64,000 nt of DNA. It comes from Planctomonas psychrotolerans. GTDB taxonomy: Bacteria > Actinomycetota > Actinomycetes > Actinomycetales > Microbacteriaceae. The position numbers were made by a program, and so were the translations under genes. The notes under the pieces are model-generated. The model was given only the letters and a program-made list of their open reading frames with translations, was not told the origin of the DNA and ran no database searches. Where the stretch lies: positions 2,312,400-2,376,399 of the forward strand of contig NZ_SJEV01000001.1 in the NCBI RefSeq assembly GCF_008642235.1. The letters are read 5' to 3'. Each line of letters opens with the position of its first letter. The stretch's first letter is position 1. This document shows, piece after piece, positions 25,820-33,877 of the stretch.

Positions 25820-26274
25820 CCGCGGACCTGAGTGATGCCGAGCGGGGCATGCTCATCGACGGTCTCACTCGTTCGAGGCGCGGTTTCGGCCTCCATGCGC
25901 CGTTCAGCGGTGAGGCGCGGGAGACGAACCCGCGGTGCGGTGATGACCTCACCGTGCGGGTGAGCGTGGGAGACGGGATGCTGACGGCTCTCTCCTGGCA
26001 TGGTCGCGGCTGCGCCGTGTCGATGGCGGCGGCGGCCGCGCTCGCCGAGATCGCTCCCGGGCGACCGGTGGACGATCTGCGTGCGTTGGCCGAGCGCTAC
26101 TTCGCGAGCGTGGAGCGCGATGGCTCCGCCTCCGTCGACCTGGGGCCCGCGGAGGCGTTCGTGGGCGTGGGGCGTTATCCGCTGCGTGCCACCTGCGCCA
26201 CGCTCGCCTGGCGTGCGGCGCTCGCCGCCCTCCCACCCCCGGTCCCTGACCCGTCCCCGCCCCCGGGTCCCTGA
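25816..26274 (+). CDS. SufU/NifU-N-like iron-sulfur scaffold protein
   Basis: A 152-residue protein of the SufU/IscU family. The three metal-binding Cys and the Asp are in place: Cys41 and Asp43 in NPRCGDDL, Cys66 in GRGCAVS, Cys127 in RATCATL. These match the SufU spacing almost exactly. SufU-type proteins accept sulfur from a SufS-like desulfurase. GTG at 25816 overlaps the rpiR stop, placing it in the purine operon rather than in a suf operon. It may serve cluster assembly of xanthine dehydrogenase (two [2Fe-2S] sites), which is inference. The last dozen residues (PPPVPDPSPPPGP) and the stop codon come from the repeat array that follows. Confidence 0.8.
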   Translation: MTADLSDAERGMLIDGLTRSRRGFGLHAPFSGEARETNPRCGDDLTVRVSVGDGMLTALSWHGRGCAVSMAAAAALAEIAPGRPVDDLRALAERYFASVERDGSASVDLGPAEAFVGVGRYPLRATCATLAWRAALAALPPPVPDPSPPPGP

Positions 26275-26509
26275 GCCGCTCCCCACGGTCCCTAAGCCCG
26301 TCGAAGGGACGCACCGGCACCACGGTCCCTGAGCCCGTCGAAGGGGAGCCGATCCCCACGGTCCCTGAGCCCGTCGAAGGGACCCGACCCCACGGTCCCT
26401 GAGCCCGTCGAAGGGGAGACGACCCGCGCGGTCCCTGAGCCTGTCGAAGGCACACGACCCCACGGTCCCTGAGCCGATCCCCACGGTCCCTGAGCCCGTC
26501 GAAGGGACG
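26241..26509 (+). repeat. Cluster of dispersed repeat containing ccctgagcccgtcgaaggg
   Basis: Six full copies start with ggt at 26287, 26324, 26360, 26394, 26430 (ctgtcgaaggc variant) and 26485. Truncated copies start at 26241, 26266 and 26464. Spacing is about 35 bp with variable linkers. The first two copies lie in the end of the SufU-like gene and supply its TGA stop. Related copies lie at 28282-28302 (opposite strand) and inside gcvP. The 26510-26726 stretch that follows shows no gene or other feature. Confidence 0.92.
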
Positions 26510-26726
26510 CGACCGCCGCAGCCCACGTGATCGACCGGCGCCGCGCTTTCGCTCACACGCGCCCCTACTGCTCACCCGCGCCGCCGTGTCCGTCGATCGC
26601 GGTAGTAGATACGGCGGCGATTGAACGAAAGGGTGGCGCCAGCTACATCCGACCGCCACCAGCGAGGGGATCCGGCGCATGCTCCCGCACACCCCGCTCG
26701 GCACACACCCACCCGCGCCCACCGCT

Positions 26727-27302
26727 TCACCCGAGTGGCGCGTCGATGTCCCTGCCGTCGGAGAGCATGCCGCATTCGACGTTCTCGACGCCGTGCTGCT
26801 CGAGATAGGCCCGGGCGCCGGCATCCCCGCGCACCGCGTGTGCAATCGGTGCCCAGTGTGCCCGCCCGATGAGCACCGGATGCCCGGGGCGACCCTCGAA
26901 CACAGCGCGGCGAAGTACCGTCGGCGATACGCCCGCGTCGAGCACGGAACGGCCGACGGAGGCGGGGAGGTCGGGGAGGTCGACGAGGGTGACGAGCGCG
27001 GCATCGCCCGACGCGGCGCCCAGACCCGCCCGGAGTGATTGCGACATGCCGCCTGTCCACCGATCCGCGTGCACGATGACGACGGAACCGTCGCTGGGCA
27101 GCAGCGTCTGCGCCTCAGCACCCCGCGCACCGAGCACGACGAGGATCGGCGCACAGCCCGCCGCGCGAAGCATCTCCACCGCGCGGTGCAGCCACGGCCG
27201 GCCAGCCGCGTCGCGCATCAGCGCCTTGGGCATCCCCATCCGACTGCCCGCGCCCGCCGCGAGCACGACGCCGCACACATCGGCGGGGGAAGGAGCGGTC
27301 AT
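26727..27302 (-). CDS. MocA/MobA-like molybdenum cofactor nucleotidyltransferase
   Basis: A 191-residue NTP-transferase domain protein. The nucleotide-binding signature VVLAAGAGSRMGMPKAL lies at residues 11-27. It is followed by GRPGHPVLIGRAHW, as in MocA-type CTP:molybdopterin cytidylyltransferases. MocA-type enzymes prepare the cytosine-dinucleotide cofactor used by xanthine-dehydrogenase-family proteins, which fits the xdh genes nearby. The start is ATG at 27302, seven bases after a TATAAC box, suggesting a leaderless transcript. A broader nucleotidyltransferase role is possible; cytidylyl versus guanylyl choice is not certain from sequence. Confidence 0.82.
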   Translation of the reverse strand: MTAPSPADVCGVVLAAGAGSRMGMPKALMRDAAGRPWLHRAVEMLRAAGCAPILVVLGARGAEAQTLLPSDGSVVIVHADRWTGGMSQSLRAGLGAASGDAALVTLVDLPDLPASVGRSVLDAGVSPTVLRRAVFEGRPGHPVLIGRAHWAPIAHAVRGDAGARAYLEQHGVENVECGMLSDGRDIDAPLG

Positions 27303-27305
27303 CTG

Positions 27306-27316
27306 TACTGTTATAC
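27306..27316. promoter_or_regulatory. Overlapping divergent -10 boxes between mocA-like and uraD
   Basis: Only 17 bases separate the two start codons. TATAAC on the minus strand (27315-27310) places +1 at about the A of the mocA-like ATG. TACTGT on the plus strand (27306-27311) places +1 within two bases of the uraD ATG. Both transcripts would be leaderless or nearly so and would share the same bases. No -35 box was found. Confidence 0.45.
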
Positions 27317-27319
27317 GTC

Positions 27320-27796
27320 ATGACCGACAGCCAGCTCCGCGACGACCTCTACGCCTGCCTCGCGGTCGAACGCTGGGTGGACGACGTGGCAGCGCATGCT
27401 CCCTTCGCCGCGACAGCCGATCTGCTGCGGGTCGCCGCCGACGCCGCCACCCCGCTCAGCCCGGCGGAGATCGACGAGGCGCTCGCTCACCACCCGCGGA
27501 TCGGCGAGAAGCCCTCCGGGGTGGGGGCCGCCCAGTCGTTCAGCCGCAGCGAACAGAGCTCGGCCGACGCCGACGACGAGCAGCTCGCCCGCGCGATCGC
27601 CGAGGGCAACGCGCGGTACGAGGAGCGCTTCGGTCGCGTGTTCCTCATCCGCGCCGCCGGTCGCTCACGGGCCGAGATCCTGGCCGAGCTGACCCGACGC
27701 CTCACCCTCGACGACGCCACCGAGCTCGCCATCGTGGGCGAGCAGCTCCGCGACATCGCACTGCTCCGCCTCGAGAAGCTGCACCCGGCAGCATGA
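27320..27796 (+). CDS. uraD: OHCU decarboxylase
   Basis: A 158-residue enzyme that decarboxylates 2-oxo-4-hydroxy-4-carboxy-5-ureidoimidazoline to (S)-allantoin, the last step from urate. The catalytic motif HHPRIGEKP is at 57-65 (His58). SFSRSEQSS (74-82) supplies the second active-site cluster. GNARYEERFGRVFLIRAAGR then SRAEIL is the conserved C-terminal half. It overlaps the HIU hydrolase gene as ATGA, matching their consecutive reactions. It has no visible ribosome-binding site and probably starts at the 5' end of its mRNA. Confidence 0.92.
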   Translation: MTDSQLRDDLYACLAVERWVDDVAAHAPFAATADLLRVAADAATPLSPAEIDEALAHHPRIGEKPSGVGAAQSFSRSEQSSADADDEQLARAIAEGNARYEERFGRVFLIRAAGRSRAEILAELTRRLTLDDATELAIVGEQLRDIALLRLEKLHPAA

Positions 27797-28128
27797 GCCA
27801 GGTCACCACGCACGTGCTCGACACCGCCCGGGGACTTCCGGCAGCGGGAATCGACGTGACCCTCGAGGCGGAGGAAGGTGACGCCTGGACCGTTCTCGGC
27901 AGCGGCACGACAAACACCGATGGGCGCGTCGCATCCCTCGGACCCGACCGGCTCGCACCCGGCAACCACCGGATGCGCTTCGACACCGATGCGTACTTCT
28001 CCCGCACCGGGGCTGCCAGCTTCTTCCCCGAGGTCGTGCTGGTGTTCCGCGTCTCGGATGCCGAGCAGCACTACCACGTGCCCGTGCTCCTGAGCCCCTT
28101 CGGATACTCGACCTACCGCGGCAGCTGA
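27793..28128 (+). CDS. uraH: 5-hydroxyisourate hydrolase (transthyretin-related)
   Basis: A 111-residue protein that hydrolyses 5-hydroxyisourate, the product of urate oxidase, to OHCU. The family marks are complete: His7 in TTHVLDTARGLPA, the middle NTDGRV region, HYHVPVLLSPFGYSTY and the C-terminal YRGS tetrapeptide (108-111). There is no signal peptide, so it acts in the cytoplasm. The ATG lies within the uraD stop (ATGA). Open frame upstream in the same phase belongs to other genes and is not part of this protein. Confidence 0.94.
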   Translation: MSQVTTHVLDTARGLPAAGIDVTLEAEEGDAWTVLGSGTTNTDGRVASLGPDRLAPGNHRMRFDTDAYFSRTGAASFFPEVVLVFRVSDAEQHYHVPVLLSPFGYSTYRGS

Positions 28129-28484
28129 CCGCCGCGCGCCTGATGGTGCGCGCGCGCGAGCCTGTGCAGCAGGACGGGCCGCGATCCGGTCGCGCCGCTG
28201 TTGCGGTCGAACGCGCCCGCTGATTCGTAGGCGATTGACGAAAAGTGCGGCGGCAGGGGTTGTGGGGACCGCGGGGCGCCTCCCTTCGACACGCTCAGGG
28301 ACCGCGGGCGGGGGTGGAGGGGACCGGGGGAGGACCGCGCACCGGGAGCGAAACGCGCTCGAAATACGGCGCACCCGACGCCGTAACAATGTGCTCCTAC
28401 TCTGACGAAACGCGCACGCACCGGGCTCATCTCCGACTCGCCCCGCGTCGCCCTCCACAGCGAACCCGACAGAAACAGGCCGAC
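28129..28484. other. Intergenic region before the purine ABC importer
   Basis: This 356-bp stretch has no credible gene. It holds one copy of the dispersed repeat on the minus strand (28282-28302, gtccctgagcgtgtcgaaggg type). A possible -10, TACTCT (28398-28403), lies before the binding-protein gene, but no matching -35 was found. A run of GC-rich sequence in between shows nothing else recognisable. Confidence 0.5.
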
Positions 28485-29549
28485 ATGTCATCGATTCGAA
28501 CGTCCCGCCGCGCGACCGCGACCCTCGCCGGAGTGGCAACCCTCGGCATCCTCCTCACCGGATGCGCCGGGGAGGATGCCGCACCCGCCGCCGAGGGCGG
28601 AGAAGAGTCGTTCGGCGACATCAGCGTTCAACTCTCCTGGGTCAAGAACGCGGAGTTCGCGGGCGAGTTCTTCGCCGAGGAGAACGGCTACTTCGCCGAC
28701 GCCGGGTTCGACTCCGTCGAGCTCATCCCGGGGCCCGTGTCCACCGAGGCCGCCGTGCTCTCCGGCAACGTGATGGTCGGGCTCGGCAACGCCATCTCCG
28801 CCGGGTCGGTGATCGCGGAGGAAGGCGCACCGCTCACCATCATCGGCACCACGTACCAGAAGAACCCGTTCACCATCCTGTCGCTCGAGGACTACGGCAA
28901 CATCGCCTCGGTCGACGACCTCCGCGGCAAGACGATCGGCGTGCAGGCCAGCAACCAGAACCTGTGGGAGGCGTTCCTCGCGCTCAACGATCTGACCCTC
29001 GACGATGTGAACACCGTGCCGGTCGAGTACGACCCGACGCCGCTGTTCACCGGAGAGGTCGACGGATGGTTCGCCTACGTCACGAACGAGGCCCTCGACG
29101 CGCAGCTCCAGGACCTCAAGCCGGTCAACCTTCCGTTCGCCGACAACGGCATGCCGTTCGTCGCCGAGAGCCTGATCGTGAACACCGAGACCCTCGACGA
29201 GAACCGGGAACTGCTGAAGGCGTTCCTGGTGGCCGAGATCCGCGGCTGGACCGACGCCATCAACGACCCGCAGGAGGCCGCCCGCCTCGCGGTCGAGGAA
29301 TTCGGCGCCGATCTCGGTCTCACCATGGAGAAGGAGGTGCTGCAGGCCGAGGTGCAGGCGCAGGACCTCATCGTGAGCGCGGACACGGCGGAGAACGGTC
29401 TCTTCACGATCAGCGAGACGTTGCAGGAGCAGTCGGTCGAAACCCTCGCCGCCGCCGGCATCGAGGTGACCACCGACCAGCTCTTCGACATGTCACTGCT
29501 CGACGAGGTGTACGAGGAGAACCCCGACCTGCTCGACTACGCGGGTTAG
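28485..29549 (+). CDS. NMT1/THI5-type substrate-binding lipoprotein
   Basis: A 354-residue lipoprotein that captures substrate outside the membrane for the ABC importer encoded next. The lipobox LLTGC ends at Cys27. ISVQLSWVKNAEFAGEFFAE and NGYFADAGFDSVELIPG match the NMT1/THI5 family, which binds pyrimidine or thiamin precursors, nucleobases, riboflavin or sulfonates. DLRGKTIGVQ and FAYVTNEALDA are further family features. ATG at 28485 is chosen for the signal peptide. The operon continues with ATPase, two permeases and adenine deaminase, so a purine or allantoin-like ligand is predicted but not proven. Confidence 0.85.
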   Translation: MSSIRTSRRATATLAGVATLGILLTGCAGEDAAPAAEGGEESFGDISVQLSWVKNAEFAGEFFAEENGYFADAGFDSVELIPGPVSTEAAVLSGNVMVGLGNAISAGSVIAEEGAPLTIIGTTYQKNPFTILSLEDYGNIASVDDLRGKTIGVQASNQNLWEAFLALNDLTLDDVNTVPVEYDPTPLFTGEVDGWFAYVTNEALDAQLQDLKPVNLPFADNGMPFVAESLIVNTETLDENRELLKAFLVAEIRGWTDAINDPQEAARLAVEEFGADLGLTMEKEVLQAEVQAQDLIVSADTAENGLFTISETLQEQSVETLAAAGIEVTTDQLFDMSLLDEVYEENPDLLDYAG

Positions 29550-29558
29550 GCAGAACCG

Positions 29559-30410
29559 GTGACCATTCCGCTGACCGGTGCCCGGGACGAGGTCCCGGGC
29601 ACCGGCCTGCACATCGCCAATCTGAGCAAGACGTTCCGCATGGGCCGCACGAGCGTCGTCGCCCTCGACGACACCACCCTGCACAGCGAGCAGGGCAGCT
29701 TCCTCTCCCTGCTGGGCCCGTCCGGATGCGGCAAGTCGACGATCCTGCGCATCCTCGCCGGCCTCGAGACCCCGACGACCGGCACCACCCGTGTCGACGG
29801 CAGGAGCCCCGAGGAACTGCGCTCGTCGCACGCCCTCGGCATCGCGTTCCAAGACTCCGCCCTGCTGCCGTGGCGCAGCGTCGAGAGCAACATCCGGCTG
29901 CCGTTCGAGGTCGCCGGGGTGCCGGTGGATGCGGCGTACGTGCGGGATCTCATCTCGCTCGTCGGCCTGAGCGGCTTCGAGCGGGCGAAACCGGCGCACC
30001 TGTCGGGCGGGATGCGGCAACGCGTGTCCATCGCGCGGTCTTTGGTGCTGCGACCGTCGGTGCTGCTCCTCGACGAGCCGTTCGGCGCGCTCGACGACAT
30101 GACCCGTCAGCGCCTCAACCTCGAGCTCCTGCGCATCTGGACCGAGAAACCCGCCACCACCCTCATGGTCACGCACGGGATCTCCGAGGCGATCTTCCTC
30201 TCCGACCGGGTGGCCGTGATGTCCCCGCGCCCCGGTCGCATCCGAGAGGTGATCGAGGTCGACCTTCCGCGCCCGCGCGTGCCCGAGATGATGCGCACGC
30301 CCGAGTTCCATGCCCTGCACGACCGCGCGTCGGAACTGCTCTTCGGTGACGCGCACGAGGTCCGGAACGCGCCCGTGGTCCGGAACGCGCCCGTGGGGCA
30401 GCACGCGTGA
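29559..30410 (+). CDS. ABC transporter ATPase (SsuB/TauB/ThiZ-like)
   Basis: A 283-residue nucleotide-binding subunit. Walker A is GPSGCGKST; the Q-loop is [11 protein letters not shown]; the signature is LSGGMRQR; Walker B and D-loop are [16 protein letters not shown]; the H-loop is MVTHGISEA. The [11 protein letters not shown] form is typical of the nitrate/sulfonate/taurine/pyrimidine-type importers. It starts with GTG nine bases after the binding-protein gene. At the C-terminus an 18-bp duplication gives VRNAP twice. The next gene starts inside the stop codon. Confidence 0.92.
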   Translation: MTIPLTGARDEVPGTGLHIANLSKTFRMGRTSVVALDDTTLHSEQGSFLSLLGPSGCGKSTILRILAGLETPTTGTTRVDGRSPEELRSSHALGIAFQDSALLPWRSVESNIRLPFEVAGVPVDAAYVRDLISLVGLSGFERAKPAHLSGGMRQRVSIARSLVLRPSVLLLDEPFGALDDMTRQRLNLELLRIWTEKPATTLMVTHGISEAIFLSDRVAVMSPRPGRIREVIEVDLPRPRVPEMMRTPEFHALHDRASELLFGDAHEVRNAPVVRNAPVGQHA

Positions 30411-31375
30411 GCACGACACCGAACACGGGCGCACCGGAAGCCAGCGCAGCGCCAGCGCCAGGGGTAGCGGCAGCGCCAGCGGCAGCGGTAGCGCCAGCAG
30501 CACCGGCAACGGCAACGGCAACGGCAAGCACAGAGGCAACGGGCTCAGGCAGAACGCCCGTGGCGCGAACGGGATCCGGCACCAGGCCGTCCTGGCTTCC
30601 GGGCGTGATCGGCCTCGTCGCCGTGATCGCCCTCTGGTGGATCAGCGCCCTCACCGTCTTCCGCAACGCCGGAGTGGGGGACCGGGGGGCGATCCCCACG
30701 CCCCTCGCCGTGGTGCAGAAGATCGTCGAAGACGGCATCCCGTTCTACGCCAACCACGTCGCGGCCACCCTCACCGAAGCGGCGATCGGATTCCTCTGGG
30801 GAAACGGGCTCGCCCTGCTGCTCTCGGCGGTGGTGCTGGTGCTACCCCGCACCGAGAAGATCGCGATGCAGGTCGCCGTGCTCACCTACTGCGTTCCGAT
30901 CGTCGCGATCGGCCCCCTCATCCAGGTGGTGCTGGGCGCGCCTCGCGGCACCGACCCGTCCGGCACCGCGATCGTGCTCGCCGCCCTCTCGGTCTTCTTC
31001 ACCACGGTGGTGGGCACGCTCGCCGGGTTGAAGGCCGCGGACCGGTCCGCTCTCGACGTGGTCGCGGTATACGGCGGATCCCGATTCACCCAGCTGCGCA
31101 AGGTGCGCCTGGTGTCGGCCCTCCCCAGCATCCTCGCCGCCCTGCAAATCGCCGTGCCGTCCGCGTTCCTCGGGGCGGTCCTCGGCGAGTGGTTCGGCGG
31201 CGTGCAGCGGGGAGTCGGACCCGCCCTCATCATCGCGGCGCAGGCCACGAACATCGAGCGAACCTGGGCTCTCGCCCTGCTCGCCGGGCTGGTCGCAGGC
31301 GTGGGGTACGTGCTCTTCGGTCTGGTCGCCCGGGCGCTCGCGCCATGGTCACGCGGACAGGCGGCTTTCTCGTGA
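30407..31375 (+). CDS. ABC transporter permease 1, BPD-type
   Basis: A 322-residue inner-membrane permease with about six transmembrane helices after residue 65. The EAA loop, which docks on the ATPase, is [20 protein letters not shown]. The first 60 residues are an Ala/Pro/Thr-rich, apparently disordered cytoplasmic extension encoded by irregular gcagcg/ggcaac triplet-like repeats; this is not typical of the family. GTG at 30407 overlaps the ATPase stop codon. Together with the next permease it would form a heterodimer. Confidence 0.88.
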   Translation: MSTTPNTGAPEASAAPAPGVAAAPAAAVAPAAPATATATASTEATGSGRTPVARTGSGTRPSWLPGVIGLVAVIALWWISALTVFRNAGVGDRGAIPTPLAVVQKIVEDGIPFYANHVAATLTEAAIGFLWGNGLALLLSAVVLVLPRTEKIAMQVAVLTYCVPIVAIGPLIQVVLGAPRGTDPSGTAIVLAALSVFFTTVVGTLAGLKAADRSALDVVAVYGGSRFTQLRKVRLVSALPSILAALQIAVPSAFLGAVLGEWFGGVQRGVGPALIIAAQATNIERTWALALLAGLVAGVGYVLFGLVARALAPWSRGQAAFS

Positions 31376-32235
31376 CCGCCGTGCGTTCCGCTGAGCGACC
31401 GAGGTCCAGCGGTTCGGTCGCTTCCGTCGGATCCGTCGTCCTCCGCAGCATGGGCTCCGCCGTGCTCACCGTGGCGATCATCCTGACGCTGTGGGTGGGA
31501 CTCATCGCGGCCTTCGATATCTCCCCGTTCCTCGCGAAGACCCCGCTCGACGTCGTCGACTGGCTCCTCCTCGGCGAGGATGCGCGGGAGAACCTCAGTC
31601 TGATCGGCAGCAGGCTGGGGGAGACCCTCGTCGATGCCAGTATCGGTTTCACCGTAGGGATCGTGGCCGCGACCGTCGTGGCCGTGATGTTCTCGCTCTT
31701 CCGGGGCGTGGAGCACGCGCTGATGCCCCTCGCCCTGCTGCTGCGCTCCATTCCGCTCGTGGCGCTCGCGCCGATCATCATCCTGATCTTCGGGCGGGAG
31801 GTCACCACGACCGCGGTGATGGGCGCCATCGTGGTGCTGTTCCCGGCGCTCGTCACGATCACGTTCGGCCTGCGCAATCCGTCTGCTCAGATCGCCGACG
31901 TGGTCACCGTCTACGGCGGCAACGCGCTCACGGTGCTGAGAAAGGTTGCGCTGCCCAGCTCACTCCCGTCGTTCTTCGCCGCCGTTCGGGTGTCCATCCC
32001 CGGTGCCATCACCGGAGCACTGCTGGCCGAATGGCTCGCCACCGGGCGCGGGCTCGGGCACTCGATCGTCACGGCGGTCGCGCAGGTGAAGAACTTCGAG
32101 GTCTGGTCCTCCGTCGTGGCCATCACCGCCACCTCCATCGTGTTGTATGGACTGGTGCAACTGATCGAGAACGTGGTGCTGGCCCGCATGGGGATGGCGC
32201 AGAACGCGTCGGCGACCGCGGGCGGCGGCGCGTGA
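31372..32235 (+). CDS. ABC transporter permease 2, BPD-type
   Basis: A 287-residue permease of the same family as its upstream neighbour but clearly distinct in sequence. It has about six helices and an EAA loop VYGGNALTVLRKVALPSSLP. GTG at 31372 overlaps the preceding stop (GTGA); an in-frame ATG at 31345 is also possible. MLARMG-like ends (VLARMGMAQNASATAGGGA) close the protein. Two non-identical permeases in one NMT1-type system are less common than a homodimer. It is followed directly by adenine deaminase. Confidence 0.88.
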   Translation: MTAVRSAERPRSSGSVASVGSVVLRSMGSAVLTVAIILTLWVGLIAAFDISPFLAKTPLDVVDWLLLGEDARENLSLIGSRLGETLVDASIGFTVGIVAATVVAVMFSLFRGVEHALMPLALLLRSIPLVALAPIIILIFGREVTTTAVMGAIVVLFPALVTITFGLRNPSAQIADVVTVYGGNALTVLRKVALPSSLPSFFAAVRVSIPGAITGALLAEWLATGRGLGHSIVTAVAQVKNFEVWSSVVAITATSIVLYGLVQLIENVVLARMGMAQNASATAGGGA

Positions 32236-33278
32236 GTACTGACGCTTCGCCCGCACCGCGGGGCGGGACGCACGACGGAGTCGCGTCACGCGACCTGCGC
32301 TCGCTGCCGAAGGCGGAGCTGCACCTGCACATCGAGGGAACACTCGAGCCCGAGCTGGTGTTCGCGCTCGCGGAACGGAACGGCATCCCGCTGCCCTACG
32401 CCGATGTGGCGGAGCTCCGCGCCCGCTACGCCTTCGACGGGCTGCAGTCGTTTCTCGACCTCTATTACGCGTGCATGGCGGTGCTCGTCACCGAGCAGGA
32501 CTTCTACGACCTCGCCCTGGCGTACCTCGCCCGGGCGCACGACCAGGGCGTGCGGCACGCGGAGATCTTCTTCGATCCGCAGGCGCACACTCCTCGCGGG
32601 ATATCCATCGACACCGTGCTCGACGGACTCGGCCGGGCGATGGCGGATGCCGCCGCGCGGTGGGACATCTCCGGCGGACTGATCCTGTGCTTCCTCCGCG
32701 ACCGACCGGTGGCTGAGGCGGAGCGCACGCTCGAGTCGGTGGCACCCCGGGCGCACGACCTCCTCGGCGTGGGCCTCGACTCCGCGGAGGACGGCTTCCC
32801 GCCGAGCCTCTTCGAAGCGGTCTTCGGCCGCGCCGCTGAATTGGGCCTGCACCGCGTTGCGCACGCCGGCGAGGAGGGGCCGCCCGCCTACGTGGCGGAA
32901 GCCCTCGACCTCCTGGGCGTGGAGCGCGTCGACCACGGGGTGCGCAGCATCGAGGACGCCGCTCTGGTGCAGCGCCTCGTCGCCGACCGCGTGCCGCTGA
33001 CCGTGTGCCCGCTCTCCAATCGGCGTTTGAACGCCGAATCGTCGTTCCAGGCGCTGCCCCGACTGCTCGAGGCAGGACTCGTCGTCACGCTGAACTCCGA
33101 CGACCCTGCCTACTTCGGCGGGTACATCGCCGACAACTACGCCGTGGTGGCCGACGAGTTCGCCCTCGACGACACGGTTCTGGCGGGACTGGCCCGCAAC
33201 TCGATCGACGCGTCGTTCGCCTCACCGGACCGCAGAGCCGCGCTGCTCGCCGAGGTCGCCGCCTGGAGCGCGCGGTAG
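32232..33278 (+). CDS. Adenine deaminase (adenosine-deaminase-like family)
   Basis: A 348-residue zinc hydrolase predicted to convert adenine to hypoxanthine. The zinc site includes HLH (31-33) in KAELHLHIEGTLEPEL, the His in VAHAGEEGPP and the Asp in NSDDPAYFGG. DHGVRS supplies the catalytic His. The sub-family pattern GLDSAEDGFPPSLFEAVFGR, with LDSxExGxPP instead of the usual adenosine-deaminase form, and the AGEEGPPAYVAEALDLL stretch point to adenine rather than adenosine. GTG at 32232 overlaps the permease stop, so uptake and first step are co-expressed. Adenosine deaminase is the alternative name this may carry. Confidence 0.85.
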   Translation: MSTDASPAPRGGTHDGVASRDLRSLPKAELHLHIEGTLEPELVFALAERNGIPLPYADVAELRARYAFDGLQSFLDLYYACMAVLVTEQDFYDLALAYLARAHDQGVRHAEIFFDPQAHTPRGISIDTVLDGLGRAMADAAARWDISGGLILCFLRDRPVAEAERTLESVAPRAHDLLGVGLDSAEDGFPPSLFEAVFGRAAELGLHRVAHAGEEGPPAYVAEALDLLGVERVDHGVRSIEDAALVQRLVADRVPLTVCPLSNRRLNAESSFQALPRLLEAGLVVTLNSDDPAYFGGYIADNYAVVADEFALDDTVLAGLARNSIDASFASPDRRAALLAEVAAWSAR

Positions 33279-33355
33279 CAGCTCGCCGACGGCGGCGACC
33301 GTCGACCTCGTCCGCACATCCGGAACCGGCTCCGCGCGACCCGGAGCCGATCCGG

Positions 33356-33877
33356 TCAGTAGTCGATGCGGTTGCCCGCGGCGAGCCAGGCGTCGAACGG
33401 TGTCGCGGCCGTCGCCGTGCGGAGCGACTGCACCTGCAGGGGCCAGGTCGCCCGGTCCCGGGCGAACAGCTCGTAGAACTCCCGGTCGTCGAAGCCGCCG
33501 CGTGCGGCGTCGTGCCGGTCGGCGGAGTAGACGACGCGATCGAGCCGGGCCCACAACGACGCGGAGACGCACAGCGGACACGGCTCGCAGGAGGTGTAGA
33601 GCACGCATCCGGCGAGCGAGAACGAACCCAGGGCGTTGCACGCGGCTCGGATGGCGACGACCTCGCCGTGCGCGGTCGGGTCGTTGTCCCGGGTGACGCG
33701 GTTCTGGCCGGTGGCGACCAGCTCGCCCTGGCGCGCGATGACCGCGCCGAACGGTCCGCCGCCCGCGGCCACGTTCGCGACGGCGAGGTCCACCGCCATC
33801 GCGAGCCAACCCTCGTCATCGATCGGCAGGGCGGCGCCCGTTGCCGGCGTCGCGTCCGGGCCCGGTGCGCCCGTCAT
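33356..33877 (-). CDS. guaD: Guanine deaminase (cytidine-deaminase fold)
   Basis: A 173-residue deaminase predicted to convert guanine to xanthine. The zinc site is HGE in PTAHGEVVAIRAA (usually HAE; Gly replaces Ala) and PCPLC in YTSCEPCPLCVSA. GGFDDREFYELF and the C-terminal PFDAWLAAGNRIDY follow the GuaD subgroup. ATG at 33877 overlaps the urate oxidase stop codon as ATGA. It is the last gene of the minus-strand allB-uricase-guaD operon. Related tRNA or nucleoside deaminases share the zinc motif, but the C-terminal pattern favours GuaD. Confidence 0.87.
   Translation of the reverse strand: MTGAPGPDATPATGAALPIDDEGWLAMAVDLAVANVAAGGGPFGAVIARQGELVATGQNRVTRDNDPTAHGEVVAIRAACNALGSFSLAGCVLYTSCEPCPLCVSASLWARLDRVVYSADRHDAARGGFDDREFYELFARDRATWPLQVQSLRTATAATPFDAWLAAGNRIDY

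Noticed and set aside
26621-28246. Shared string ggcgattga(a)cgaaa at about 26621 and 28231
   Set aside because: Only about 14 bases alike with no common context or palindrome; could be chance or part of decayed repeats.
32232-33278. Adenosine deaminase as the name for this enzyme
   Set aside because: The LDSxExGxPP and AGEEGPPAYV patterns fit the adenine deaminase branch better, as does the nucleobase pathway. Kept as an alternative in the entry.
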